In this document: piece after piece, positions 51,185 through 61,443 of the stretch | Layout: the number at the start of each line of letters is the position of its first letter | Position numbering within the stretch: the first letter of the stretch is position 1 | DNA from: JAGQPD01 sp020426865 | GTDB taxonomy: Bacteria > Planctomycetota > Planctomycetia > Pirellulales > Pirellulaceae | DNA length: 64,000 nt | Assembly (NCBI GenBank): GCA_041399065.1 | Contig: JAWKTN010000006.1 | Span: 558,001 to 622,000, forward strand | Reading direction: 5' to 3' | Program-made: the position numbers and the translations under genes | Notes under the pieces: model-generated | Seen by the model: only the letters and a program-made list of their open reading frames with translations | What the model was told of the DNA's origin: nothing | The model's database searches: none

Positions 51185-53383
51185 TCATGGTGAGTGCGGC
51201 GACGGCTGTGCAGAAACGGTGACGACGACATTTTTGAAGGCCGGGGTTCGCGACATTGGATCCGCGTGTCGAGCTACTAGGACATTCGCTTCCGGATAGT
51301 ACATCAGGGCATTGCCGGGCAGTATTTCGGGATAGGCTCGCGCCAGAATGCCCGATAACCGCCCGGTCGCGCTGACCACATCGACCGGCTGGTTGTGAAC
51401 GATCCCCAATTGCTGTAAGTCGTCCGGATGCAGCAAGATCACGTCTCGGCGCTCCTGACCCCGATAAAGATCCTCCTCTTCGTATACCACCGTATTGAAT
51501 TGCCCTTCGCTGCGGACGGTCATCAGACGTAACTGCCCCGGCTCGCCCGCTAGTTCGGGCAATGTGTGGCGATGCAAACGAGCCCGCCCCGATCCCGTCG
51601 GGAAGCGTGGTTGATGCATAATACGGCCGCCGATCGTGAATTCGCGCTTCGTCGTGCCAATTTCGGCGATCGCACCAAACCCGGGCACGACCTTGCCGAT
51701 CCATTGCCGGATCGATTCCGTGCGGCTCAGCGCATCCCAATCGACGCCCCCCACATCACCGACGACGCGTTTTCCCAACTCGGCGATCAACGCCACTTCG
51801 CTGCGGGGGCCCGTCAAGCGGGCGGGCCCGCCATCACTGAGACGCACAAAGTTGAACATCGATTCCTGCGTTGTCGCCTGCGGCTCTTCATCGCGTGCCA
51901 GCACAGGCAGGATCCACGTCCGTTCCGCCAAACCAAAGGCATGTCCGGTGTTGAGTGTCGTATTGAGATAGACCAGGTTTTTCAAGCGACTAAGCGATTG
52001 CTCGGCGAACTGTGCATCGGGATTGGAACCATACAGGTTACCGCCCAAGCAGAATCCGAATTTCACTTGCTCTGCGTGTGCCGCTTCCATGCAACCAAGC
52101 GTATCGAGACCGGGCTCGGTGGGAAGTTGCAGTCCGAAATTCTGTTGGAGGTTTTCGAGAATGGCATCCTTCAGCTTCGGCGTGACACCCACTGACCCGA
52201 TCCCTTGAACGTTGGAATGGCCACGAATTGGCAGCAACCCCGCTCGTGGGCGGCCGAGCATCCCGCGCGCACATGCAAGGTTGACTATTGCCTGTACATT
52301 CTCCACGCCGTGCACATGGTGCGTGATCCCCATCGTCCAGCTGAAGACGGTATTCTTGGAGACTATATATCGCCTCGCGATACGATCGACGACGTCGATG
52401 GCAACCCCCGACTTGCGGTGGATCTCCTCCCAACTCAGCGATTCCAACTCCTTCAACCAGGCATCTGCGCCGTCGCAATGCTCGTGGAGAAAGCCGCCGT
52501 CGTGGCCATTCAATTCCACGACGCGTTTCGCCACCCCGGTGAGCAACGCCAAGTCACCACCAATGTGCAGCTGCACGTATTGGCTGGCAATCTTGGTTCC
52601 AAACAACAGACTGATCGGGTCGCTTGGTATTCGAAAGCGGACCAATCCGGCCTCGACCACGGGGTTGACCACGACCACGTCGCCACCGCGTCGTCGTACA
52701 TTCCGCAGGCTGCTCATCAGTCGCGGGTGATTGCTGGCGGGGTTTCCCCCAATGAGAAACACCAAATCGGCGTGTTCGAGATCCTCCAGCGTTACCGTTG
52801 CAGTACCACTACCAATACTCGACGACAGCCCCACACCGCTGGCCTGATGACAATAATAACTACAGTTGTTGACGTTATTGGTCCCATAAACGCGGGCCAG
52901 CAATTGCAGCAAGAATCCCGCCTCGTTGGAACTGCGCCCGCTGAAATACCAGAACGATTCTTGCGGGGAAAGGCGTCTCAGTTCGCTCGAGATTTCCTCG
53001 ATCGCCTGCTCCCAGGTCGCAGGCTGAAAATAGTTCTCGCCACGATGGTAGACCACCGGCTGCACAAGTCTGCCACAGTGTTCCAACTGCTGGGGCGAAA
53101 ACCTACGCAGTTGCGCGATCGAGTAGGTTCGCCAGAATTCCTCGGAGATCGCACCCTGCAGGTCGGCGACCATGGCTTGGAGTGACTTCTTGCAGACTTC
53201 AGGAAAACCTCCCGATTCGTTGACCATCCCACCCCGCTGGCCCCCCATTCCCAGCGCACAGGTTTTGCAGGCGTTCTTGGTGCGCATCGCCCGCCACAGC
53301 TTCCAGATGCCACCGGCTTGTCGCGCTTTTCGCAGCGTGTAGCCGATGGCCGCCCAACCGCCTCCCGACCGCACTTTTCGCAT
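51185..53383 (-). CDS. Molybdopterin oxidoreductase, FdhF/YdeP family
   Basis: The 732-residue protein belongs to the formate-dehydrogenase-like molybdopterin family. It has a short N-terminal cysteine region (NACKTCALGMGG), a molybdopterin-binding core (YFSGRSSNEAGFLLQLLARVYGTNN, LEDLEHADLVFLIGGNPASNHPR, RPRAGLLPIRGHSNVQG) and a C-terminal dinucleotide-binding domain (MTVRSEGQFNTVVYEEEDLYRG, ILLHPDDLQQLGI). The usual [4Fe-4S] four-cysteine set is not complete. Relatives such as YdeP have unknown substrates. It precedes an aldehyde dehydrogenase on the same strand only by gene order; the two starts are 1.5 kb apart. Confidence 0.88.
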   Translation of the reverse strand: MRKVRSGGGWAAIGYTLRKARQAGGIWKLWRAMRTKNACKTCALGMGGQRGGMVNESGGFPEVCKKSLQAMVADLQGAISEEFWRTYSIAQLRRFSPQQLEHCGRLVQPVVYHRGENYFQPATWEQAIEEISSELRRLSPQESFWYFSGRSSNEAGFLLQLLARVYGTNNVNNCSYYCHQASGVGLSSSIGSGTATVTLEDLEHADLVFLIGGNPASNHPRLMSSLRNVRRRGGDVVVVNPVVEAGLVRFRIPSDPISLLFGTKIASQYVQLHIGGDLALLTGVAKRVVELNGHDGGFLHEHCDGADAWLKELESLSWEEIHRKSGVAIDVVDRIARRYIVSKNTVFSWTMGITHHVHGVENVQAIVNLACARGMLGRPRAGLLPIRGHSNVQGIGSVGVTPKLKDAILENLQQNFGLQLPTEPGLDTLGCMEAAHAEQVKFGFCLGGNLYGSNPDAQFAEQSLSRLKNLVYLNTTLNTGHAFGLAERTWILPVLARDEEPQATTQESMFNFVRLSDGGPARLTGPRSEVALIAELGKRVVGDVGGVDWDALSRTESIRQWIGKVVPGFGAIAEIGTTKREFTIGGRIMHQPRFPTGSGRARLHRHTLPELAGEPGQLRLMTVRSEGQFNTVVYEEEDLYRGQERRDVILLHPDDLQQLGIVHNQPVDVVSATGRLSGILARAYPEILPGNALMYYPEANVLVARHADPMSRTPAFKNVVVTVSAQPSPHSP

Positions 53384-53434
53384 TCCCTTGCTCCCGGAAT
53401 CCGGAGGTCATCAACTTGTCCTGCAAGATCGGAA

Positions 53435-54904
53435 CTAGTCCAAAGCGACGGTAACGGTCTTGCTCTCGGTGTAGGCATCCAGCCCGCGAAAGCCCAATTC
53501 CCGTCCCATGCCGGACATCTTGAATCCGCCAAACGGTGCCGCGGCATCAAACACATCATAGCAGTTAACCCATACCGTGCCGGCACGCAATTTGGCCGCC
53601 AGATGATGTGCCTTGCCAATGTCACGAGTCCACACCGCGGCGGCCAACCCGTAGATTGTATTGTTCCCCCGCTGGATCACTTCGTCCACGTCCTTAAACT
53701 TCAAGACCGACATGACGGGACCGAAAATCTCTTCTCGCGCAATCGCCATATCATCGGTCACATTATCAAACACCGTCGGTTGAACAAAATAACCTTTGTC
53801 ACCAAACCGCTCACCACCTGTCACACAACTGGCACCTTGCTCCTTGCCCAATTCGATGTATTTCATGATCTTATCGAACTGATTCTGGTCCACTTGCGGC
53901 CCCTGCTCCGTGGTTGGGTCAAAAGGATTGCCCAACCGCCGCGACGTATTCAATTCCGCGATGCGATCAATGAACTTGTCGTGGATTTTTTCCTCCACGA
54001 ATACGCGGCTACCCGCACAACAGCACTGTCCTTGATTGAAGTACAGACCGAAGTGTGCTCCGGCAATTGCCGCATCGATGTCCGCGTCGGCGAAAATAAT
54101 ATTCGGACTCTTGCCCCCTAACTCAAACGTCAAGCGTTTCAACGTCTGGGCCGCATCCTTCATGATGATCTGGGCCGTCAGGTGTTCGCCAGTAAAGGCA
54201 ATCTTATCGACTCCCGGGTGCTTGACGATCGCCGCGCCGGCCGTGGGGCCGTATCCGGGAATGACGTTGATCACTCCGTCAGGGATCCCGGCTTTTTGGG
54301 CCAGGCGTGCCATTCGCAAGCACGTCAGGGGCGTCTGTTCGGCGGGCTTCATCACGATCGTGCACCCCGCCGCCAGCGCCGGCCCCCACTTCCATGCCGC
54401 CATCAAGATCGGAAAATTCCAGGGGATAATCTGCCCCGCGACGCCGACCGGTTCGCGACGAGTGTACGTAAAATAATTCCCGTTGATTGGAATCGTTTCT
54501 CCTTGGATCTTGTCCGCAAAACCGGCGTAGTACCGCAGACAATCCACCGCCAAAGGAACGTCCGCCGCCCGCGCGTCGCGAATTGGCTTGCCATTGTCCA
54601 ACGTCTCCAGCGCCGACAACTCCTCGGCCTCCTCCTCCATCAAATCCGCCAGCCGATACATCAGCTTGCCACGTTCGCGAGCGTCCATCTTGCCCCATTC
54701 GCCATGGAGCGCTTCGCGCGCCGCCTTGGCTGCCACATCAACGTCAGCTGCATCGCCCTCCGCAACCTGGCAGATGACTTCCTCCGTCGCAGGATTCACC
54801 GTCGCAAACGTCTTGCCGCTGGCCGACGGTACCCATTGCCCACCAATAAAACACTGAGTCTGACGCACCTTCGGTGGTGCAACGGATTCGGTAATCGTCG
54901 CCAT
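53435..54904 (-). CDS. NAD(P)-dependent aldehyde dehydrogenase
   Basis: The 489-residue enzyme oxidises aldehydes to acids. It has PWNFPILMAAWKWGPALAAG, the Glu motif FELGGKSPNIIF and the catalytic Cys in FNQGQCCCAGSRVFVEE. A final NCYDVFDAAAPFGGFKMSG is typical of ALDH1/2-type enzymes. AGGAG lies just upstream of the ATG. It lies upstream of the molybdopterin oxidoreductase on the same strand, 51 bases apart, so co-transcription is likely. Confidence 0.95.
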   Translation of the reverse strand: MATITESVAPPKVRQTQCFIGGQWVPSASGKTFATVNPATEEVICQVAEGDAADVDVAAKAAREALHGEWGKMDARERGKLMYRLADLMEEEAEELSALETLDNGKPIRDARAADVPLAVDCLRYYAGFADKIQGETIPINGNYFTYTRREPVGVAGQIIPWNFPILMAAWKWGPALAAGCTIVMKPAEQTPLTCLRMARLAQKAGIPDGVINVIPGYGPTAGAAIVKHPGVDKIAFTGEHLTAQIIMKDAAQTLKRLTFELGGKSPNIIFADADIDAAIAGAHFGLYFNQGQCCCAGSRVFVEEKIHDKFIDRIAELNTSRRLGNPFDPTTEQGPQVDQNQFDKIMKYIELGKEQGASCVTGGERFGDKGYFVQPTVFDNVTDDMAIAREEIFGPVMSVLKFKDVDEVIQRGNNTIYGLAAAVWTRDIGKAHHLAAKLRAGTVWVNCYDVFDAAAPFGGFKMSGMGRELGFRGLDAYTESKTVTVALD

Positions 54905-55054
54905 CTGATTTCTCCTGCGGTCTAGATTAACGTGTCGACGGAAAATCGTGTCACGACACGATCACGGTGTAGAGATCCGCCAGCCACAATTCTAACGGAA
55001 CGCCAAGCCGCCATGCAAGCGACCGGTCCGTCTTGCCGACTGCGTCGCTTCCAC

Positions 55055-57427
55055 CTATTGAGCAGGTTCCGGATCGCCGTCGCGCCGCTGGATCCGCTCC
55101 AACAACGCCCGATTCGTCGGATCATCCGGATCGATTTCCAGCAGCCGTCGAGCACTCGCAAGCGCCTCCTCCCACCGCTGCTGCTTTTCGTATAGCAACG
55201 TCAACGTCATCCGATACGTCGGCAGATTCGGCTCCAAACGGCAAGCCGTCTCCAACGCACTGGCCGAGCGATCCATAGCGCCTGCCAAATACAGCGCCAA
55301 TCCAAATCGATATTGAAGCACCGCCGAATCAGGCAGCATCCCCACATCATGTTCCATCAATTCCAACTCTTCCGCTCGCAGACGTTGCGCCTCTTCCATC
55401 TTCCCCGCATCGTGAAGCAATTGCGCCAGATTCGAGCGTGGGCCGATCGTCCGCGGTTGGACTCGTATCGCATCGCGATATTCCTGGACGGCGCTCGCTA
55501 CCTGCCCCTGATCTTCGTAGATGCCGGCCAACGCCATATGGGCACCGACCTGGTCGGCGTCATTACGCAATCCTTGCTCGTAGTCCTGCAGCGCCAATTC
55601 GCGCGCCTCTACCTGCTGTCGTCGCAGTCCTACCTCCGGTACATCCGCTAACGCCCGCGCCGCGGCAATTCGCACCATCCGTGTGTCATCCAACAACAAC
55701 GGCGGCAACCGCATCGCGCGCTCCGGCCGGTCCAGCGCCGCCAGCGAGTCAACGGCCGTCGCTCGCACCAATGGCTCACGATCTGTCAACAATTCCGTCG
55801 CCACCTCGAACGCCTTGGGTTCACCAATCCGCGCCAATTCACTGATCGCCGACGCCCGAATCATCGCTGGCAACCGCCGGTCGGACGCAACCTCCAAGAG
55901 TCCGTCCCCCGCTTCACGCTGATTGTCCCAGGCCGCGGCAAAGGCGTGCGCATAGTCGATCCCCGCATCGGCCGCTGGCTTCCGCTCCCCATACCATTGC
56001 GTCACGTAATCCGCCGACCACGCATTGACGCGCTGCAACTCCGCCACCACCTCAGTGTCCCCCTCACGTCCTAAACGCAACCAATCGGCATAGTACGTCA
56101 GTTGCTCCCGTTTCGCCTCGGCGATATTCATCAGATCGACATGACATCCGGCACACGCGTTGGGTGTTCCCAACTGCAACGACAACTCCGGACGCGGAAC
56201 CTTGAAACTGTGGTCGCGGCGCATGTCGACGTCCATAAACGGACTGGCCGGCATATGACACTCCACACACCTCGCACCCTGGGAACCAACCTGGTGATGA
56301 TGATGCGCCGGCGTGTCGTACTTTGCCGCTTGATGCTGGTGACACGAAGTACAAAGCGTGTTGGTGTCGGACTTCACCCGTGTCGAATGAGGATTGTGAC
56401 AGTCGGTACACTTAATTCCCTTGTGATACATCTTGCTCTGCAAAAAGGACCCGTACACATATACCTCGTCCAGCACCTGCCCGTCCGGGTAATACGTGTC
56501 GGGCGTCAGCAATGTATTGGCGAAATAGTCATGGTAATTCTGCCCCGCGCAGTATCCCGTCGTCAGCATGCTGCGACGCGAATGACACGGCGCACAGGCC
56601 TGGATCTGGGCGACGTTCGTTTCCCCTTTCAGCGTTGCCAGGGCGTATCCCCGTTTGCGGTCCCAGAACAACGACGGCGCTCGAGCCAACTGTACATGCA
56701 AACTCCCCGGCCCATGACACGCCTCGCAGCTGACGTCGATCTCGGCAAACGTCGTGTGATACGTTTGCGTTGACAGGTCAAATCCCTTCTTCAAGTCCGT
56801 CGAATGGCAGCTGGCACACATGTGGTTCCAATTTTGTGCATAGCCCGTCCAATGGAGCGGATCGCTAGGCGCCAGCTTCTCTTTGACATCTGGGGGCGAT
56901 AAGTAAAACCACTTCTTACGGGCCGTATCCCACGAGATTCGCAACACTTGCAGCCGCGCTAACTCGCTAACGTTCTGCTCCGCTGTGCGATCGAATTCCA
57001 CCATGTACTGTTGCAGCGGCTCGACGCCGAACACATACTTGATTTCGAAATCGGCCAGCTTCCCATCCGGCCCCTCCGTATGGACCATGAAACGCTTGCC
57101 GTCACGAAACATTCGCGACGAAATCCCGTAATGCTCCAGGCGCGCATCATTAAAATCGCCCAACACCGTTTGATCACTGGCCACGTCCATCGCCAAATCG
57201 TGATGAGAACCTTCAAAGGCCTGCGTCTGCTGTGCGTGACAATCGACGCACTGCGCTCGCCCCACGTACGCAGGCACAACACCATCGGGTAATCCCCAAT
57301 ACCAATCTCCTGCCACATACCCTGCGGCCAACACGATCGCCCCGATCGCCAACACACGGCGCAACCACCCACGATCGCCACGCCCGACCGGCGCACTGCT
57401 CTCCCGTCGCCGTCGTCCGGAATTCAT
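55055..57427 (-). CDS. Octaheme cytochrome c with HEAT and TPR repeats
   Basis: The 790-residue protein has an N-terminal membrane segment (VLAIGAIVLAAGYVAG) and eight CxxCH heme motifs in its first 450 residues (CVDCH, CASCH, CEACH, CAPCH, CTDCH, CTSCH, CVECH, CAGCH). Armadillo/HEAT-like repeats follow (about 540-640), then at least three TPRs (about 650-780). It probably sits on the periplasmic side. The heme part resembles octaheme electron carriers of planctomycetes. The fusion to repeat domains suggests assembly with partners. ATG 57427 precedes a basic signal-anchor start. Confidence 0.85.
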   Translation of the reverse strand: MNSGRRRRESSAPVGRGDRGWLRRVLAIGAIVLAAGYVAGDWYWGLPDGVVPAYVGRAQCVDCHAQQTQAFEGSHHDLAMDVASDQTVLGDFNDARLEHYGISSRMFRDGKRFMVHTEGPDGKLADFEIKYVFGVEPLQQYMVEFDRTAEQNVSELARLQVLRISWDTARKKWFYLSPPDVKEKLAPSDPLHWTGYAQNWNHMCASCHSTDLKKGFDLSTQTYHTTFAEIDVSCEACHGPGSLHVQLARAPSLFWDRKRGYALATLKGETNVAQIQACAPCHSRRSMLTTGYCAGQNYHDYFANTLLTPDTYYPDGQVLDEVYVYGSFLQSKMYHKGIKCTDCHNPHSTRVKSDTNTLCTSCHQHQAAKYDTPAHHHHQVGSQGARCVECHMPASPFMDVDMRRDHSFKVPRPELSLQLGTPNACAGCHVDLMNIAEAKREQLTYYADWLRLGREGDTEVVAELQRVNAWSADYVTQWYGERKPAADAGIDYAHAFAAAWDNQREAGDGLLEVASDRRLPAMIRASAISELARIGEPKAFEVATELLTDREPLVRATAVDSLAALDRPERAMRLPPLLLDDTRMVRIAAARALADVPEVGLRRQQVEARELALQDYEQGLRNDADQVGAHMALAGIYEDQGQVASAVQEYRDAIRVQPRTIGPRSNLAQLLHDAGKMEEAQRLRAEELELMEHDVGMLPDSAVLQYRFGLALYLAGAMDRSASALETACRLEPNLPTYRMTLTLLYEKQQRWEEALASARRLLEIDPDDPTNRALLERIQRRDGDPEPAQ

Positions 57428-57520
57428 GTCGCGCGTACCCAAGTGCCTGCATACTACTTACGTCCACTCGATTATCACTCGTTTTCCGTACGAAGGCAAC
57501 CTGCGTCAGCTCGGCACTAT

Positions 57521-58042
57521 TCAGCTCGGCACGATAAAACTCAGGTGCATCTCACAATGTCGCAACTGGAATGCATCCCATTGTTGCTGGGAAATCTTGC
57601 CGAAGCCAGGATGCAATCCGCGTTGGCTCGTCCCGTTGACACGGGCCACCGCGTTGCGCAACATCGCCAATCCCTCTTCCGTCGACGTTGCATCCGGTAC
57701 CATATGCGCCGCTCGCTTCGGCAACTTGAACCCGGGAGTAAGCGTATGCGTCAGCATGCGTTTCATCATCAACAGGCGGAAGGCCAGCCGCATTGGCAGT
57801 GGCACCACAAAGGGAGGCCCGTCGATCATCATGTCCAAGGACTTTGCCAAGTGTTTGTAGATTTGACCTTTCGACCAATTCCCAATCGTCGCACCGTCAA
57901 GGTCGGCCATCTTTTCCGCGTCTGTCAAGACTTCATCAAACGATTCGAACCGCAGAGTCCGCCGCCCGGTCACTTTTTTCGTGTCGACTTTCCCCCGCCC
58001 CGTCGCCGTCGTCTTTGCTACCGTCTTTGCTACCGTCGTCAT
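57521..58042 (-). CDS. DUF1569-domain protein
   Basis: The 173-residue protein resembles DUF1569, a DinB-like helical family. It has RTLRFESFDEVLTDAEKMADL, IGNWSKGQIYKHLAKSLDMM and NGTSQRGLHPGFGKISQQQWDAFQLRHCEMHL. Histidines in the helices could bind metal. AAAGGA precedes ATG 58042. The function is unknown. Confidence 0.82.
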   Translation of the reverse strand: MTTVAKTVAKTTATGRGKVDTKKVTGRRTLRFESFDEVLTDAEKMADLDGATIGNWSKGQIYKHLAKSLDMMIDGPPFVVPLPMRLAFRLLMMKRMLTHTLTPGFKLPKRAAHMVPDATSTEEGLAMLRNAVARVNGTSQRGLHPGFGKISQQQWDAFQLRHCEMHLSFIVPS

Positions 58043-58279
58043 TATTCTCGTCCTTTCGCCGGCAAAACCTTGAAAACCTGGTAAGTCTCCCATCCCACTG
58101 GTCATCCCGCTGTGTCAGCAGTCGTCGATCGGCTGGGCGGCCCCCAAAATCGCCATCGCCGCCTCCAACTCCGCCGTATTGTTCCCACGACCTTGACGTT
58201 TGTCAACAGTCACGTTACCATAAAGTCACATTTTAAAGCAATGGGACGAGCGTACTTGTAATGAGGAGGAGACCGAGAC

Positions 58280-58627
58280 GTGAGCGTGGACAACGATGCT
58301 GTGTGGAAGGCCCTGGCGGACCCGACGCGACGGCAGATCCTTGATTTGCTGCGTGACGGACCGCAAACGACGACCGCGATCGTGGAACGTTTTCCACGAC
58401 TTTCGCGGTTTGGCGTAATGAAGCATATCGATGTGCTACGTGAGGCAAGCCTGATCGAAACGCGTGAGGAGGGTCGCCAGCGGATCAACTCGCTCAATGC
58501 CAATCCGCTGCGGCAGGCGGTCGAGCGCTGGATCAGCAAGTACGACGGATTTTGGGCCAATACGCTACTGCGGGTCAAGGAGACAGCCGAACGGTCCGCC
58601 CAGCGGAAGAAACGCAAGAAGGCGTAA
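58280..58627 (+). CDS. ArsR-family transcriptional regulator
   Basis: A 115-residue winged-helix protein starting at GTG 58280 (VWKALADPTRRQILDLLRDGPQTTTAIVERF, recognition helix LSRFGVMKHIDVLREASLI). No metal-binding cysteines are visible, so it is of the non-metal ArsR type often paired with SRPBCC proteins. GAGGAGG lies upstream. It diverges from the DUF1569 gene across a 237-base gap that should hold both promoters. Confidence 0.92.
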   Translation: MSVDNDAVWKALADPTRRQILDLLRDGPQTTTAIVERFPRLSRFGVMKHIDVLREASLIETREEGRQRINSLNANPLRQAVERWISKYDGFWANTLLRVKETAERSAQRKKRKKA

Positions 58628-58660
58628 GCTCCACCACGGGGCGGCTGGCTGGCACGTTAC

Positions 58661-59851
58661 CTAACCGATTTGCGACATCGGAATCGGGCAATGCTGATCG
58701 CTGGACGCGGTGACGGCCGCCAACACGCGTTGGACTTCGTAGGCATCGGCGAAATCGGGAAGCGCGACTTCCGGTTGGGTCCCGCCGATGTCACGCAGGA
58801 TATCGGCCGCCTGGTTCACGAAGCTGTGTTCGTAACCCAGGATATGGGCAACTGGCCACCAGGCAGCTGCGTAGGGGTGGCCGGCATTTCCGTTGGTCAC
58901 GTTGATCGTGGACCATCCTTGCAATTCTTCTGGCAGCGTATTGTCGTACCAATCCAATTCGTTCATTCGTTCGAAGTTGAAGCGAATCGCACCTTTTTCT
59001 CCGTGGATTTCGATTCGGTTGGCATTTTTATAGCCGGTCGAGAGCCGCGTTGCCTCGAAGGTCGCCAACGCACCGCTCTTCATCCGGGCCACGAACAGCA
59101 CGATATCGTCAACCGTACTGGCACCTTTCTTCTGGCTGGTAGCGGCACCGCGTCCGGAGATTTCGCCGCCACCGCCTTCCAGGATCACCCGTTCCTTGAT
59201 CACGGTTTCCATCGTTGCCCCCACGACTTCGCTTACATCATCACCGGTAATGAATCGAGCGGTATCGATGGTATGAGCGCACAGATCCCCGAGGGCACCG
59301 GACCCGGCGACCTCACCTTGAAAGCGCCACATCAGCGGCGTATCGGGGCCGGCCCAATCCTGCAGGTAGCATCCTCGAATCTGATAGATGCGTCCCAGCT
59401 TACCTTGCTGACAAATCTGATGCGCTAGTGCCACGGCTGGGCAACGGCGATAGTTGTACCACACATACGTCTTACCCTTCGCCTTCTTGGCGGCATCCAA
59501 CATTTGCTTTGCCGCTTCCAGACTGTGAGCCAATGGTTTTTCGCATGCGACATGCTTACCCGCTTCTAATGCCGCAATCGCATGTTCGGCATGCACGTTA
59601 TTGGGGGTAGTGACATCGACCAGGTCGATTTCCTTGTTCGCCAAAACAGCCTGCAAGTCGGTCGAATGATTGTTCCATCCCCAACGCTCGGCAAACGCCC
59701 GCAACTCTTCTTCATTGCGTGCCGTAATCGTGTGCATGATCGGCTGCACTGGCAGATCAAAGAACTTGGCGACCTTGAGATATGCGTTCGAATGAGCTCG
59801 TCCCATGAACTTGGTACCGACGAGCGCAACATTGCAGGTAACGCCTGGCAT
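58661..59851 (-). CDS. Gfo/Idh/MocA-family oxidoreductase
   Basis: The 396-residue enzyme has an N-terminal dinucleotide-binding motif (VALVGTKFMGRAHSNAY, with LVGTKFMG for GxGxxG) and the family motif CEKPLAHS. A GDLCAHTIDTARFITG segment carries the catalytic His. It probably oxidises or reduces a sugar derivative. AGGAG precedes ATG 59851; a TTG lies six bases upstream. It is adjacent to a second member on the same strand. Confidence 0.93.
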   Translation of the reverse strand: MPGVTCNVALVGTKFMGRAHSNAYLKVAKFFDLPVQPIMHTITARNEEELRAFAERWGWNNHSTDLQAVLANKEIDLVDVTTPNNVHAEHAIAALEAGKHVACEKPLAHSLEAAKQMLDAAKKAKGKTYVWYNYRRCPAVALAHQICQQGKLGRIYQIRGCYLQDWAGPDTPLMWRFQGEVAGSGALGDLCAHTIDTARFITGDDVSEVVGATMETVIKERVILEGGGGEISGRGAATSQKKGASTVDDIVLFVARMKSGALATFEATRLSTGYKNANRIEIHGEKGAIRFNFERMNELDWYDNTLPEELQGWSTINVTNGNAGHPYAAAWWPVAHILGYEHSFVNQAADILRDIGGTQPEVALPDFADAYEVQRVLAAVTASSDQHCPIPMSQIG

Positions 59852-60007
59852 GGACAACTTCTCCTAAAAAACTAGCGAATCGTTACTCGATAAACTCGTC
59901 ACGCGGCAGCAACTGTCTGTCCTGCCGCAAGCACCAGCAAAAACCACTCCGGTAGTCGGACGATGCAACAGCGAAGCACAACATCCCATCGCGGCGGACC
60001 ACATCGG

Positions 60008-61168
60008 TTAATAAGCTACCTCGACCCAACTCTTCGAACGATGGCTCTGCAACACAGCTTCACAGATCGCCACTTCCTTGTGCCCGTCGACGAACGTACT
60101 CCAGTCCGGCGCGGCAGGTTGTTTCCCACCGGCGGCCACCGCGCGATAGACGTTGCGGAACAGGTTCTTGGGGCCATCTGGATAGGCTTCCGGGTGCCCA
60201 CCGGGGTAGTGAGCATACTCGCGGGCGTCGGGGTGCAGCAGTGACGGATCTTTGGCCAGGATTTCGTTGGCCTTTTCACGGTACCCAATCCACATTTCGT
60301 TGGGCTTTTCCTGATCCCACGACAACGCACACTTCGAACCGTCGATCTCAAAGTACAACCGATTCTTCCGTCCGGCGGCAACCTGGCTTACGGTAAACAC
60401 GCCATGGGCGCCATTGGACAATTCGATCAACACCGACGCATAGTCCTCGGTGTTGATCGGTTGCGCTTCGTAATCGCTTGGCTGCAGCTGTTTACCGGCG
60501 TAAGTTTCCACTTCTTTTTTTGGCTTCATGCGGTTGGCATGCACGGTTCGCAGGTCGGCAAAGACGCGGGTAATCTGCAATCCGGTAATAAACTGCAGCA
60601 GGTCGCACCAATGGCTGCCGATATCCGCAATCGCGCGGCTATCCCCCGACAATTCGGGGATCAGCCGCCAATTCCAATCGGTTGCCAGGAATAGCCAATC
60701 TTGGAGATAGGAACCATGAATGGCAAATACATCGCCAACATCGCCGCTCTTGACCATCTGCCGGGCATGCTGCACGAGGGGATAAAACCGATAATTGAAG
60801 TCGACGGCATGGATCAACCCCGAACTTTCGGCCAACCGCACCAACTCCTTACTTTCATTAGTATTCATGGCCAACGGTTTTTCGCTGATCACGTGTTTCC
60901 CGGCGGCTAGGATATCGCGGTTGACTTCGAAATGCAGGTGGTTGGGCGTACAATTATGAATGACTTGGATCTCGGGATCAGCCAACATATCGCGGTAATT
61001 GCCGAAGCCTTTGGGGATACTCAGTTCAATGGCCTTTCGATCGGCCAGTTCCTGACTTGCCTCGGCGACACCCACGAATTCCACGTTGCCTAGTCGCCGC
61101 CCGGCTTCCACGTGCGCAGGGCCGATGAATCCAGTCCCAATAATTCCCGCCTTGATCTTTGCCGACAT
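60008..61168 (-). CDS. Gfo/Idh/MocA-family oxidoreductase
   Basis: The 386-residue enzyme has GIIGTGFIGPAHVEAGR, SEKPLAMNTNES and IADIGSHWCDLLQFITG. It is paralogous to the next gene and probably acts on a related sugar. ATG 61168 follows GGGAGAT and gives the standard N-terminus; the frame extends further upstream. The 156-base gap to the next gene is compatible with one transcript. Confidence 0.93.
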   Translation of the reverse strand: MSAKIKAGIIGTGFIGPAHVEAGRRLGNVEFVGVAEASQELADRKAIELSIPKGFGNYRDMLADPEIQVIHNCTPNHLHFEVNRDILAAGKHVISEKPLAMNTNESKELVRLAESSGLIHAVDFNYRFYPLVQHARQMVKSGDVGDVFAIHGSYLQDWLFLATDWNWRLIPELSGDSRAIADIGSHWCDLLQFITGLQITRVFADLRTVHANRMKPKKEVETYAGKQLQPSDYEAQPINTEDYASVLIELSNGAHGVFTVSQVAAGRKNRLYFEIDGSKCALSWDQEKPNEMWIGYREKANEILAKDPSLLHPDAREYAHYPGGHPEAYPDGPKNLFRNVYRAVAAGGKQPAAPDWSTFVDGHKEVAICEAVLQSHRSKSWVEVAY

Positions 61169-61443
61169 ATGCCTATCTCCCACCTGGGTTGAGTCGCCAG
61201 TTGCGCCAACAAATGCGCCAAAGTACGGCATTCTAGCGGTGATCTGCCGGCGCTTTCAACCGGGCATCACCCTCCAAATCCACTCCCCAACGCTCCAACC
61301 CCCGTCCCTATCGACCGATTTTTAGCGGCCCGAGTTGCCAACGTGAGATAGAGTTACGAGGACGTGGCAGCCCCGCGTCGCGAGCAGAGTCCGGCACAAT
61401 CGGTACGGTCGGAATAGTCGTTATTTTCAAGACATTCAAGCCA

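Noticed and set aside
52205..53185. A 326-codon frame on the + strand
   Set aside because: It is the shadow of the molybdopterin oxidoreductase gene.
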